A stretch of DNA of 28,585 nucleotides from an uncultured Eubacteriales bacterium (GCA_902475855.1 CABSBF010000023.1:1-28585); one strand, 5' to 3'. Shown: positions 8,984 to 16,351, numbered from the stretch's first letter. Notes: generated by a model from the letters alone, not told the origin. Made by a program: numbers and translations.

Positions 8984-9060
8984 TGCCGGAAATCCGGCAC
9001 GGGCGGATAACGAAGTTTTATGTAGGATACGGTGCAGTCTCTGAAAAGGGGCTGCACCGT
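8984..9060 (+). terminator. Two hairpins downstream of nifJ, probable termination region
   Basis: A short perfect hairpin TGCCGGA/TCCGGCA (8984-8999) is followed by a 9-bp perfect stem ACGGTGCAG (9029-9037) with CTGCACCGT (9052-9060). The bases after the second stem are only moderately T-rich. They are the best candidates for ending the nifJ transcript, but neither is a textbook intrinsic terminator. Confidence 0.5.
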
Positions 9061-9081
9061 GTTCTGCTTTATGCAGAAAGG

Positions 9082-9210
9082 ATGACAATATATTTGAATC
9101 TGATTTGCAGGGGAATCATAGAAAATGACGAATCCGCAGAAGCAAAGTTGGCGGCGTGGATGGAGCAACATTGCGACACTGACCGCTCCCAAAAAGGAGG
9201 GTGCAGTTGA
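9082..9210 (+). CDS. Possible small ORF or gene remnant upstream of the WYL regulator
   Basis: An open frame from ATG 9082 to TGA 9208-9210 encodes 42 residues (MTIYLNLICRGIIENDESA, then EAKLAAWMEQHCD, ending SQKGGCS). The composition resembles an amphipathic helical protein more than random sequence, and the frame stays open further upstream. This could be the tail of a decayed accessory gene. The AAAGG directly before the ATG is too close to act as a normal ribosome binding site. An overlapping 40-codon frame at 9125-9247 (MTNPQKQSWRRG start) competes with it. I recognise neither. The rest of the 376-base gap to 9340 holds the nifJ terminator region and the next promoter. Confidence 0.25.
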   Translation: MTIYLNLICRGIIENDESAEAKLAAWMEQHCDTDRSQKGGCS

Positions 9211-9287
9211 ATCGTTGAGCGCAGAAAAAGGCCGTCTCTGTTCCTGAGATAGCGAAGCGCCGTGGTCTATTTTTGTCCCACGACATC

Positions 9288-9316
9288 TTGCATAATTAGA
9301 ACCACCGTGATAGAAT
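9288..9316 (+). promoter_or_regulatory. Extended -10 promoter of the WYL regulator operon
   Basis: TTGCAT (9288-9293), a 17-base spacer and TAGAAT (9311-9316) with TG at 9308-9309. Transcription should start near 9323. A small inverted pair CGTGG (9261-9265) and CCACG (9278-9282) just upstream is a weak operator candidate. Confidence 0.7.
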
Positions 9317-9339
9317 ATGGAAAAAGAGGAGCTGATCTC

Positions 9340-10395
9340 ATGCCTGTGAAACAGCCGAAAAAGCTGCTGATTCTCAATATTCTGGACATCCTGCGGAAGT
9401 ATTCCGACGAGGACCACCGCCTGAGCCAGAAGGACATCACCGAGATCCTGAAAACCGAATACGACATGACCGCTGACCGCAAAGCCATCCGGCGAAACAT
9501 TCTGAATCTCATGGACTGCGGCTATAGCATCGAGTACAGCGAATCCATCCGCATGATGCCGAACTCCAAAACCGGCGTGCCGGAGGAGAGCTACCTGTGG
9601 TCGGACTTCTATCTGGAGCGGGACTTCGCCGACGGCGAGCTGCGGCTGCTCATTGACAGCCTGCTTTTTTCCAAGCACATCCCTTACAGCCAGTGCAAGG
9701 AGCTGGTAGGCAAGCTGGAAGGCCTGTCCAATGTGTATTTTCGCAGCCGGGTGAAGCACATCGCCCGTCTGCCGGAGGACAAGACCGACAACAAGCAGCT
9801 CTTTCTCACCATCGAGCTGTTGGACGAGGCCATCAGTCGGGGGCGGAAGGTCAGCTTCAAGTATCTGGAATACGGCACGGACAAGCGCCAGCACATTAAA
9901 ACCCGCGACGACGGCACAGAGCGGGTGTACATCATCTCTCCTTACCAAATGGCAGCCAAGGAGGGAAAATATTACCTGATCTGCAACTATGACAAGTACG
10001 ACGACATTTCCAACTACCGTCTGGACCGCATCACGGAGCTGAAGATTCTGGACGAGCCCGCCAAGCCCTTTGAGCATCTGAAGTGGGCCAACGGCCGGAC
10101 GCTGGATCTGGCCACCTATATGAAGGAGCACCCCTATATGTACGCCAGCGACAATGTCCGGGCGGTATTCCGGGTGGCAAAGGCCATGGTCAGTGATGTC
10201 ATCGACCTGTTCGGCACGGAGGTGACCTTCTCCAATGAGGACGATGCCGGCGTTACCGTGACGGTCTTTACCAATGAGATGGCCATGGAGCAGTTTGCCC
10301 TGAATTTCGCCCCGGATGTGACGGTGCTGGAGCCCCAGCGTCTGCAGGAAAAGGTTAAAAACGTTTTGGAGAAAGCGTTGGAGAAATATAGATAA
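9340..10395 (+). CDS. WYL-domain transcriptional regulator (wHTH-WYL-WCX)
   Basis: This 351-residue cytoplasmic DNA-binding protein has a winged-helix region at about 8-80 (LLILNILDILRKYS, SQKDITEIL, DRKAIRRNILNLM), a WYL domain at about 155-240 with its core around YYLICNY (211-217) and SNYRLDRIT (225-233), and a WCX-like C-terminal extension at about 270-345. WYL regulators are ligand-responsive repressors or activators, and close architectural relatives (BrxR, CapW) control phage-defence operons. The start at 9340 has AGGAG eight bases upstream. The next gene begins 13 bases after the stop with its own AAGGAG, so the pair forms an operon. The ligand and targets cannot be read from sequence; autoregulation and control of the neighbour are inferences. 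Confidence 0.88.
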   Translation: MPVKQPKKLLILNILDILRKYSDEDHRLSQKDITEILKTEYDMTADRKAIRRNILNLMDCGYSIEYSESIRMMPNSKTGVPEESYLWSDFYLERDFADGELRLLIDSLLFSKHIPYSQCKELVGKLEGLSNVYFRSRVKHIARLPEDKTDNKQLFLTIELLDEAISRGRKVSFKYLEYGTDKRQHIKTRDDGTERVYIISPYQMAAKEGKYYLICNYDKYDDISNYRLDRITELKILDEPAKPFEHLKWANGRTLDLATYMKEHPYMYASDNVRAVFRVAKAMVSDVIDLFGTEVTFSNEDDAGVTVTVFTNEMAMEQFALNFAPDVTVLEPQRLQEKVKNVLEKALEKYR

Positions 10396-10408
10396 AGGAG
10401 ATAGCACC

Positions 10409-11140
10409 ATGAATCAGCCTGCCGACAATAAAAAACTACTGGATTTTCTGCTGTATAGCTACTTTGGGTGTGAAAGAGAGGTACTTGAACAGAAAGGAAA
10501 TGAAAAGTGTGCATATCGTGCATACTTGGATTTAAACCGCAGAATTGAGTGCCATTACTCGTCGAATACCTTAGACAATATGCAAAGCAGGAATGCTCCG
10601 GAAGAGGACAAGAACATTGCAATAAAATACAAAGATGCAAAAAAAGCACTTATCGAAAGGGTATGCGGCATAATTCTATGCTCGGTTGGCAAATACGAAT
10701 GTGTCGACGGACAGTTCGGTTTGTGGCATAAGGCCAAATGCGAAGAAATAATGAGTGCCATGAACACGGCGGTATTTCAAGATGATACGCTGATTCTTAA
10801 AAGCAATTCTTTTACATATGGGCTTGCACAAAAATGGGTGAATATGACACTAAAATATCTGTGGCTGCTTGATAGGCTGCCGGGTGGACTCACTGAGAAA
10901 TCACTGCATGTGCCCATTGATAGCTTCATCCTTGAAAAGCTGCAAGAAGAAAATGTCGATGGAATCAAAAGGGACGGAGACACTTATAAATATAAAGGCG
11001 AGTCGTGGAGCCAATTAGATGATTACGATGCCTATCTCGATATTCAAACGAAAATTGGACAAATTGCGGGAAAAACATTTCCTATTGAATGGGAAATCTC
11101 TGCGTGGATGGATATAGCTAAAAAGAGAAGTAACGAGTAA
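10409..11140 (+). CDS. Uncharacterised 243-residue accessory protein
   Basis: I do not recognise this family. The protein is probably soluble: no signal peptide or membrane segment is visible. It has a Tyr- and Cys-containing N-terminal half and a helical central segment near residues 135-150 (GLAQKWVNMTLKYLWLLDR). A segment with LHVPIDSFILEKLQEE follows, then an acidic region (KYKGESWSQLDDYDAYLDI) and a basic tail. AAGGAG lies eight bases before the ATG. The gene is clearly AT-richer than its surroundings: two hand-counted 60-base rows are 40% (10501) and 32% (10621) GC, against 60% in a counted nifJ row. Rare-looking AT-rich codons point to recent acquisition. It forms an operon with the WYL regulator and ends at its own terminator. 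A cargo or defence role is only a hypothesis from this context. Confidence 0.8.
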   Translation: MNQPADNKKLLDFLLYSYFGCEREVLEQKGNEKCAYRAYLDLNRRIECHYSSNTLDNMQSRNAPEEDKNIAIKYKDAKKALIERVCGIILCSVGKYECVDGQFGLWHKAKCEEIMSAMNTAVFQDDTLILKSNSFTYGLAQKWVNMTLKYLWLLDRLPGGLTEKSLHVPIDSFILEKLQEENVDGIKRDGDTYKYKGESWSQLDDYDAYLDIQTKIGQIAGKTFPIEWEISAWMDIAKKRSNE

Positions 11141-11153
11141 ACAATCTTTAAGA

Positions 11154-11189
11154 GGGCACAGGGAATCTATTTCCCTGTGGCCCATTTTT
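11154..11189 (+). terminator. Terminator of the WYL-unknown operon
   Basis: The stem GGGCACAGGGA (11154-11164) pairs with TCCCTGTGGCCC (11172-11183) with one bulged G, followed by five Ts at 11185-11189. It begins 14 bases after the stop of the unknown gene. Confidence 0.85.
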
Positions 11190-11235
11190 ACCCCAGCCTT
11201 CATGCTACACTATCCTCCGAAAGGAGCGGGTGCGG

Positions 11236-11447
11236 ATGCGTATGGCTAAGACCACTGCGTGGCGCTGCGGCCCAACCGCAATCTGGTGCGGAACCTGCTG
11301 CCGGCCATCCGGGAGCGGCCCTATGTTTTCCTCAGCCGTGCTTTTGTGGAGCGGCACACCGGGGAGCTTTTCTATGTGGACCCGGCCCGGCTGCCGGAGC
11401 TGAACGCCGCCGTAGAGAGCGGAAGCCTTCCCAAGAACCGTCGATGA
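11236..11447 (+). pseudogene. Broken gene fragment, product unrecognised
   Basis: A good ribosome binding site (AAAGGAG, near 11220-11226) precedes ATG 11236 (MRMAKTT), but that frame becomes implausible after a few codons. From 11259 another frame gives a convincing protein tail of 62 residues (ALRPNRNLVRNLLPAIRERP, then PYVFLSRAFVERHTGELFY, ending ESGSLPKNRR) closed by TGA at 11445-11447. A TAA at 11247-11249 lies in that frame upstream. The simplest reading is a gene whose 5' end and 3' end were joined out of frame by a deletion. It is GC-rich, unlike the AT-rich gene upstream, so it has a different origin. I cannot name the family. Confidence 0.45.
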
Positions 11448-11491
11448 TTGCTGTTGCCCGCAGTGGCTTCGTCACCGGAAAAGGTCGTCAT

Positions 11492-11770
11492 TCAGCTTGC
11501 AGGCGGCAAGTCCTTCCGTTTTGCCTTGATCCTGTGGTTGTTGTAGTAATCCGGATATTCACTGTTTGAAGTGCTCCATCCGTTTCAGATGATAATAGAA
11601 GGCTGCACGCGGCCGCGCCGTTCGATGGCTACCCCTTCCGGACCTTCTGCTAAATAGATTTGTTCCCATGCGGCAGCTCGTTTGTGGTCATTGATTTCGA
11701 ACTGCTTGGCATAGAAAAACACCCCATTTCTTAGTACAAGTATTTTTCCATACTTGTCTAACAAATGGGG
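11492..11770 (-). mobile_element. Internally deleted IS3-family (IS150-like) element
   Basis: On the minus strand two transposase pieces remain in one frame. From 11722 to 11588 there is a 45-codon piece of OrfA type (NDHKRAAAWEQIYLAEGPEG, then VAIERRGR), ended by TGA at 11587-11585. From about 11560 to a TGA at 11494-11492 lies the typical end of the OrfB DDE transposase, EYPDYYNNHRIKAKRKDLPP then AS. Full elements carry about 1.2 kb between these pieces, so almost all of OrfB, including the DDE residues, is gone and the element cannot move by itself. The outer end at 11722-11770 is a long imperfect inverted repeat. Family recognition rests on the EGPEG..IERRGR and YYNN.RIKAK motifs. Confidence 0.75.
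11722..11770 (-). terminator. Long hairpin at the IS end, likely terminator of the polysaccharide operon
   Basis: On the minus strand CCCCATTTGTTAGACAAGTA (11770-11751) pairs almost completely with the segment ending AAATGGGG at 11722, a stem of about 21 bp with one mismatch and one bulge. The loop is six bases at 11749-11744. The following minus-strand bases TGTTTTTCT form a U-run. It overlaps the last codons of the O-antigen ligase gene and its stop codon, so the IS end appears to provide both the stop and the transcription terminator. Confidence 0.65.
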
Positions 11771-13266
11771 CGCTGTTCAGGAACGGGAGATTGCTTTTCT
11801 TCGGAATCTGAAATGCGCAGTGCCGCCAGCGTCACGCCCACGACGGTAAAAAAGCAGAACATATCACGCGGGTAGAACCAGATGTATTCCACCGTTGCGG
11901 AGAAGGAAATGCCTATGAGCGCCGCAGCGGCAGCGATCAGCGTCATGCGCACGCCGGTTTTGGAGCGATGGATGCGCAGAAGCGCCCGCCGGATCAGGCC
12001 AAAATGGAAAGCGAGCAGACTCAGAAGCCCTGCAAGACCCATCTCCTCCCAAACCTCCAGCCAGAGCATATGCGCGTGCTGCGCCTCGCGCGCGTGGCCG
12101 CTGCAAAACAGCACATAGACCGGATGGAAATTCTCCGGCCCGAAGCCCACGCCCGTCAGCCCGAACTGCCGCAGCAGCCGCAGCGTCCCCCGCCAGATAT
12201 ACACACGGTAGAGGTTGGAGGAATCACTTGTCGAGCCGATCGTGAGGATCCGGCGAAAAACCGAACCCGGCAGCAGCGGCAGCGCCAGGAGCGCCGCCAG
12301 AAGCAGCAGCGGCAGCATCCGCCTCTGGCAGAAAAAGAGCAGTACCAGAACCGCCAGCGCAAAGCTGACCCAGCCGGAGCGTGAATAGGTCATCAGCAGT
12401 GCTGCCAGCGGCAGCGCCAAGAGACAGGTCGCACTCAGCCGCACGCGGCGATTTTGGAGCATCGTCGTAAAGGCGAAGCACAGCGGCAGGAGCAGGACGA
12501 GAAATTCCGCAAAATTATTCGGGTTTTCAAAAGTCGAGTACACGCGGCCGGGCATCCCGGCGTTGGCTGCCAGATCGGTCTGCGAACTGTTCACCGCCAC
12601 GCCCGTCAGACGCTGCCAGAGCGCGGCAAGCGAGGTACACAGCACCGCCAGATAGAGAAAAGCGAGGAATTTCTTCAGCTTTTCCCGGTCGGAAAGGCCG
12701 GCTGCCAGCGTCAGCGCCAGCAGAAAAGACGTCGCATAAAACGACGATACGCGTACCGCCTCCCCAACGTCCCGTGCGTTCACAATGCCAAACACCGCAG
12801 CCAGGATGAAGCAGAGAAAGCCCAGTCCGATCTCCCGGCAGGTCAGCAGCCTGCGCCGGCCCGCCATGACCAGAAGCAGCAGTATCAGCGCCAGCGCCAG
12901 CGCAATCCCGAGTGCAAAGCGGTTGTTCCATGCTCTTGCGGGACACACGAACATTGCCAGCAGCATCGCCCCTGCAAGGCAGGAAAAGTCCGGCGCACGC
13001 AAACTGCGCCCGGCAAAAAGCCCGTCCAGATGCAGCCGTGCGCCGAAGCGCGCCAGCTTTCCGGAGGCTGCGCTCACGGCGGCATCCGCCCGCAGCGGCC
13101 GCTGCGGATGCTCTCCCAGCAGGCGACCGAGGAGGCTCTCCTTCACCAGCCGCCGCAAGAGAATATACACGCTGTGCACGAGCGCATAGGCGCGGCTCTC
13201 CTCTGCCTGCGCACACAGCCGCCGCCAGAAGGCAGGCAGTATTCCGAGCAGAAAACGCTCGATCAT
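11758..13266 (-). CDS. O-antigen ligase/polymerase family membrane protein
   Basis: This 502-residue polytopic membrane protein of the Wzy/RfaL (O-antigen ligase, PF04932-type) family would link or polymerise glycan repeat units at the outer face of the membrane. A soluble or amphipathic N-terminus of about 90 residues precedes roughly ten hydrophobic helices. Family marks are FENPNNFAEFLVLLLPL, the loop-start motif TYSRSGWVSFAL, and the large outer loop with LYRVYIWRGTLRL and GVGFGPENFHPVY. Its ATG shares the 4-base overlap ATGA with the stop of the DUF4330 gene, so translation is coupled. The last residues (QRPIC and the TAG stop) are encoded by the end of the IS3-type relic, so the natural C-terminus has probably been altered. 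Substrate and ligase-versus-polymerase role are unknown. Confidence 0.85.
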   Translation of the reverse strand: MIERFLLGILPAFWRRLCAQAEESRAYALVHSVYILLRRLVKESLLGRLLGEHPQRPLRADAAVSAASGKLARFGARLHLDGLFAGRSLRAPDFSCLAGAMLLAMFVCPARAWNNRFALGIALALALILLLLVMAGRRRLLTCREIGLGFLCFILAAVFGIVNARDVGEAVRVSSFYATSFLLALTLAAGLSDREKLKKFLAFLYLAVLCTSLAALWQRLTGVAVNSSQTDLAANAGMPGRVYSTFENPNNFAEFLVLLLPLCFAFTTMLQNRRVRLSATCLLALPLAALLMTYSRSGWVSFALAVLVLLFFCQRRMLPLLLLAALLALPLLPGSVFRRILTIGSTSDSSNLYRVYIWRGTLRLLRQFGLTGVGFGPENFHPVYVLFCSGHAREAQHAHMLWLEVWEEMGLAGLLSLLAFHFGLIRRALLRIHRSKTGVRMTLIAAAAALIGISFSATVEYIWFYPRDMFCFFTVVGVTLAALRISDSEEKQSPVPEQRPIC

Positions 13267-13748
13267 TTCGCATTCACCGGTGTCATGTCATACACCCACA
13301 CGTAGAGCTTCGCGTAGCCCACGCGGATGACCATGGAGTGTCCGCAGCCCAGCGCCCAGCCGGTCACGTAGACGCAGTTGTCCTCAGGCACTCCCTTGCA
13401 TTCCACGGTCACATAGACGCTCTTGTAGCCCGGCTTATCGCTTAGTGAAACCTTCCCGTCGGCGGCGGTCGTGTACACACGCGCCTCGTCCACCCGGAAG
13501 TCCACGACCTTGCCCAGGTCCATATAGCAGGAGTCATCTGTCACCGCATCGCCCTTTGCGATCATCTCCGCCACTTTCTCCGGCGTTTCGTTGCACAGGA
13601 AGGTGATGCGGTAGGGCTTCTCGTTGCCGACGGCCGCCTTGCCGCCGGAATTTCCGAAAAATCGCCACGCCGCAAACACAGCCACGCCCACGAGGACAAG
13701 GATCACGACCAGATCAACGACATTCCATTTTCTTTTCTTCTGTTCCAT
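13263..13748 (-). CDS. DUF4330 family membrane-anchored protein
   Basis: This 161-residue protein has a short basic cytoplasmic start (MEQKKRKWNVVD), one transmembrane helix at about 11-31 (VVDLVVILVLVGVAVFAAWR) and an extracytoplasmic beta-rich domain. That matches the DUF4330 pattern of a KWN-x-x-DL start followed by a helix. Function is unknown in the family as I know it; it tends to sit in envelope polysaccharide operons, as here. The ATG at 13748 has AAAGGAG about eight bases upstream and lies inside the end of the glycosyltransferase gene, overlapping it by 35 bases in another frame. Its stop overlaps the start of the O-antigen ligase gene. This tight packing suggests that it works with these enzymes, possibly as an accessory subunit (inference). 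Confidence 0.8.
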   Translation of the reverse strand: MEQKKRKWNVVDLVVILVLVGVAVFAAWRFFGNSGGKAAVGNEKPYRITFLCNETPEKVAEMIAKGDAVTDDSCYMDLGKVVDFRVDEARVYTTAADGKVSLSDKPGYKSVYVTVECKGVPEDNCVYVTGWALGCGHSMVIRVGYAKLYVWVYDMTPVNAK

Positions 13749-14790
13749 GCTTCAGGCTCCTTTGGTAAAGCTCCGCCGTCCGGCGGCAGGTTTCGTTTTG
13801 ATCAAAGCGGCGCCGCGCCGCGCGATTTCCTAAGGTTTCCCGCAGGGAATCCTCCTCCAGCAGGCGCTTCAGTATCCCGGAAAACGCCGCGGTATTTCCG
13901 TAGGGCGCGGTCAGGCCGCAGTCCTTTACAAGCGTGCCGCTCGCCTCCGTTGCAGCGACCGGCAACCCGGCTGCCATGGCCTCCAGTACCGAGAGGCTCA
14001 TCGTTTCCGTCCGTGAGGGGGAAACGTAGATGTCCGCCTGTGCAAGCGCGGCAGGGACATCCGGGCAGTAGCCAGCCAGCTCGACCAGACCCGTCAGATG
14101 TCTTTTTTCTATCTCACGCTCCAACTTCTTCCGCTGCGGCCCCTCGCCCAGAATTCGGACTCGGAAGGGCACATCCGTTTTCTCCCGCAGGGCAGCCGCC
14201 GTCTTACAGAGAAAGAGCAGCCCCTTTTCCGGCGACAGGCGCGCGGCGGTGAGTAAAATCTTCGGCCCCTCGTGCGGCACACGCGGCAAAGCGGCGGCAT
14301 AGTCCACACCGTTCGGGATAACGCACAGGCGTTCCGCCGGAATTCCGTTTTTAAGAAGCAGCGCTGTCTGCTCCGGCCGCAGGGCGATCACGGCCGCTGC
14401 CCGCGGCAGATAGCGCCGATTCAGGCTCCGCCACCAAATCGGCTGGCGGCAGGACAAATGTGCCGTGCAGACCACCTGCGCCGGGCTGCCGAAAGTCTGC
14501 GCGTGCAGCGCGATCATTGCCTCCCGCGGGTATTGCGCGTGGACAAGGTCTATGTTCTTTTCCCGGCAGCAGGCGGCAAGCGTCCTGGCCGCGCGGCGGT
14601 CGAAGGGATGGCGCATGGGCAGGTGAAGCACCTCCAACCCCTTCGCGCGCAGGCGTCCCGAAAGGGCCCCCTCGATATTGCAGCACAGTGCGCAGTGCAC
14701 CGTCTGCGGATGCAGACGGGAGATCAGGCTCTCGACATAGGCCTCCGTTCCCCCGCTGCCTGCATAGTTGATCAGATAAAGCACATTCAT
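13714..14790 (-). CDS. Family 4 glycosyltransferase
   Basis: This 358-residue GT-B glycosyltransferase is likely to add a sugar from a nucleotide-sugar donor to a lipid-linked glycan at the cytoplasmic membrane face. The N-terminal acceptor domain begins MNVLYLINYAGSGGTEAYVE with the typical glycine loop. The C-terminal donor domain has LLTAARLSPEKGL (179-191), ILGEGPQRKKLE (213-224) and the retaining-GT4 EX7E motif in SRTETMSLSVLEAMAAGLPV (259-278), with Glu262 and Glu270. The start at 14790 forms an ATGA overlap with the stop of the MurJ-like gene; longer in-frame extensions run into that gene and were rejected. It is the second gene of a four-gene coupled operon. The sugar specificity cannot be read. 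Confidence 0.9.
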   Translation of the reverse strand: MNVLYLINYAGSGGTEAYVESLISRLHPQTVHCALCCNIEGALSGRLRAKGLEVLHLPMRHPFDRRAARTLAACCREKNIDLVHAQYPREAMIALHAQTFGSPAQVVCTAHLSCRQPIWWRSLNRRYLPRAAAVIALRPEQTALLLKNGIPAERLCVIPNGVDYAAALPRVPHEGPKILLTAARLSPEKGLLFLCKTAAALREKTDVPFRVRILGEGPQRKKLEREIEKRHLTGLVELAGYCPDVPAALAQADIYVSPSRTETMSLSVLEAMAAGLPVAATEASGTLVKDCGLTAPYGNTAAFSGILKRLLEEDSLRETLGNRAARRRFDQNETCRRTAELYQRSLKHGTEEKKMECR

Positions 14791-16292
14791 TTTCCCGTCC
14801 TCCAAAGCCGCGGCAGCACCGGGATGCCGAGAAGCATCGCCATGAGGAAAAACACCGCCGCGCCCAGCAGTGCCGCTAAAAGCAGTGCCGCGAGATCTCC
14901 CAGCCCGGAAAGCAGGCGCCGGCAGCTCCAGACTGTACCGCCCATCACGGCGCTTGCAAGCAGAGTTTTGCCCACAGAGGTCAGCAGGCCGCCGAAACCG
15001 CCCAAGCGGCGGTGCAGGCACAGAAGCAGGACGGCTGTCCCCGCCGCCACCGCAAAAGACCAGCTCAGCGGGATCGCATACGCGCCGAGCGCCGGAACGC
15101 GGCGCAGAAACCACGCCAGCGGCACGTTCACAAGCAGGATCAAGCCGTTGGCAAGCGCGGAGATTTTCGTCGTATGCAGCGCGAACAGCGCACGGTCGGC
15201 AATCTCCTTGCAGCCGAGGAAGGCCATGCAGACGCCGGAGGACAGCAGAAAGCCATATTCTACGGCAACATTTTCCTCCGTGAGCCTGCCGCGCGCAGCC
15301 AGCAGGCGAAGTGCGGGCCTTCCCAGTATAGCCAGTCCCACTGTCAGCGGCAGAAGAAAGAAGGTCACCGTTTCCAGCTTTTCACAGAGCGACGCACGGT
15401 AGCGCTCCTGCTCCCCGCGTGCGGCCAGGGAGGAAAGCTCCGGATAGGCGACCGCGTTGATTGCGGCGGTCAGTACCGTCACGAGTCCCACAACGATGCT
15501 CTGCACGAACTGATACAGGCTGACAGACTCCGGCGCGATGCCGGTCAGAAGCGTATGGTTTCCGAAAAGATCAAGCTGATAGGCAAGCGCACCGAGAAAG
15601 ACCGGCAGACAGCGCCGCAGCGCAGTGCGCAGCGTCCTGTCCCGGAATATTCCGGCGGGCCGCCAGCGAAAGCCTGCCCGATATGCGGGGACAGCCAGCA
15701 TCACGATTTGCAGCGCCAGTCCCGCCACGACCGTGACAAGCAGTCCCGTCACGCCGAAGCGCCGCCCGCACAGGGCAAGATAGGCAAGGATGAGCAGGCC
15801 GCCCGGCAGATTGACCGCTGCCGCCGCGCCGAAGCGCCCCTCCGTCTGCAAAACGCCCTGCAAAATATAGATCAGGCCGTAGCAGAGCGCGGCAGGCATA
15901 ACCAGCCGCAGACATAACGCAGCGTACGCGCGGTCGGAAAAGCCCGTAAAGCGCGGCAGCAGGAAGGAAAGTCCCAGCCCCAGTACGCACAGCAGGCCGG
16001 AAAACAGCAGGCAGACGCCAAGCAGATTGGACGCAAAACACTGCGCCTCGGCGCGCCGGTCCGTCGCGCGCAGGGAGGCGTAGACCGGAATGACCACGCT
16101 GACCAGCGCTGTCCCCGCAGCCTGAAAGAGATAGCCGGGGATCTGCATCGCCCAGGAAAAAATATTGAGCTGCTCATTGTCCGCGCCGAAAAAGGAAAGA
16201 TAGGCCTGATTCGCCGCCAGCGACAGGCATTTCCCAAGCAGGAGCAGAAGCAGCACGCCGCCGGCCGCGCGAAGTTCACCCTTTCTCGCCAA
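14787..16292 (-). CDS. murJ: MurJ/MviN-family lipid-linked oligosaccharide flippase
   Basis: This 501-residue polytopic protein of the MOP superfamily has about fourteen predicted hydrophobic segments. MurJ flips lipid II; MurJ-like proteins in polysaccharide operons may move other lipid-linked glycans. Visible family features are the early FSWAMQIPGYLFQAAGTALVSVVIPVY region (AlaLeu-rich TM1-2 with the conserved small-residue turn), repeated Arg/Gly-rich cytoplasmic loops and a long central helix pair around AINAVAYPELSSLAARGE. The start is TTG at 16292 with GGAG seven bases upstream; no ATG fits. It is the first gene of the operon with GT4, DUF4330 and ligase. Context suggests export of a surface glycan rather than, or in addition to, lipid II, so the symbol names the family and not a proven role. 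Confidence 0.82.
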   Translation of the reverse strand: MARKGELRAAGGVLLLLLLGKCLSLAANQAYLSFFGADNEQLNIFSWAMQIPGYLFQAAGTALVSVVIPVYASLRATDRRAEAQCFASNLLGVCLLFSGLLCVLGLGLSFLLPRFTGFSDRAYAALCLRLVMPAALCYGLIYILQGVLQTEGRFGAAAAVNLPGGLLILAYLALCGRRFGVTGLLVTVVAGLALQIVMLAVPAYRAGFRWRPAGIFRDRTLRTALRRCLPVFLGALAYQLDLFGNHTLLTGIAPESVSLYQFVQSIVVGLVTVLTAAINAVAYPELSSLAARGEQERYRASLCEKLETVTFFLLPLTVGLAILGRPALRLLAARGRLTEENVAVEYGFLLSSGVCMAFLGCKEIADRALFALHTTKISALANGLILLVNVPLAWFLRRVPALGAYAIPLSWSFAVAAGTAVLLLCLHRRLGGFGGLLTSVGKTLLASAVMGGTVWSCRRLLSGLGDLAALLLAALLGAAVFFLMAMLLGIPVLPRLWRTGK

Positions 16293-16321
16293 TGTTGTTC
16301 TCCTATCCGATGTTTTCCCCT

Positions 16322-16330
16322 ATTATATCA
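16322..16330 (-). promoter_or_regulatory. Extended -10 promoter of the polysaccharide operon
   Basis: On the minus strand TGATATAAT (16330-16322) is a perfect extended -10 element. The bases 17 upstream of it (TTTCGC) are a poor -35 and lie within the tail of the upp terminator. The transcript would start near 16315, just ahead of murJ. Confidence 0.6.
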
Positions 16331-16351
16331 CAAAGGGGCAAAAAGCGAAAC

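Noticed and set aside
9125..9247. A 40-codon frame (MTNPQKQSWRRG start) as a separate gene
   Set aside because: It has no adequately spaced ribosome binding site and overlaps a more protein-like frame; it is mentioned only under the island findings.
11722..11770. A CRISPR-like or regulatory-RNA reading of the long hairpin
   Set aside because: There is a single copy with no spacer array. It adjoins IS3-type transposase remnants and is best explained as an IS end.
14791..15114. N-terminal extension of the GT4 glycosyltransferase by 108 residues
   Set aside because: The extension lies wholly inside the MurJ-like gene in another frame. Family homology begins at the ATG at 14790, which overlaps the upstream stop.
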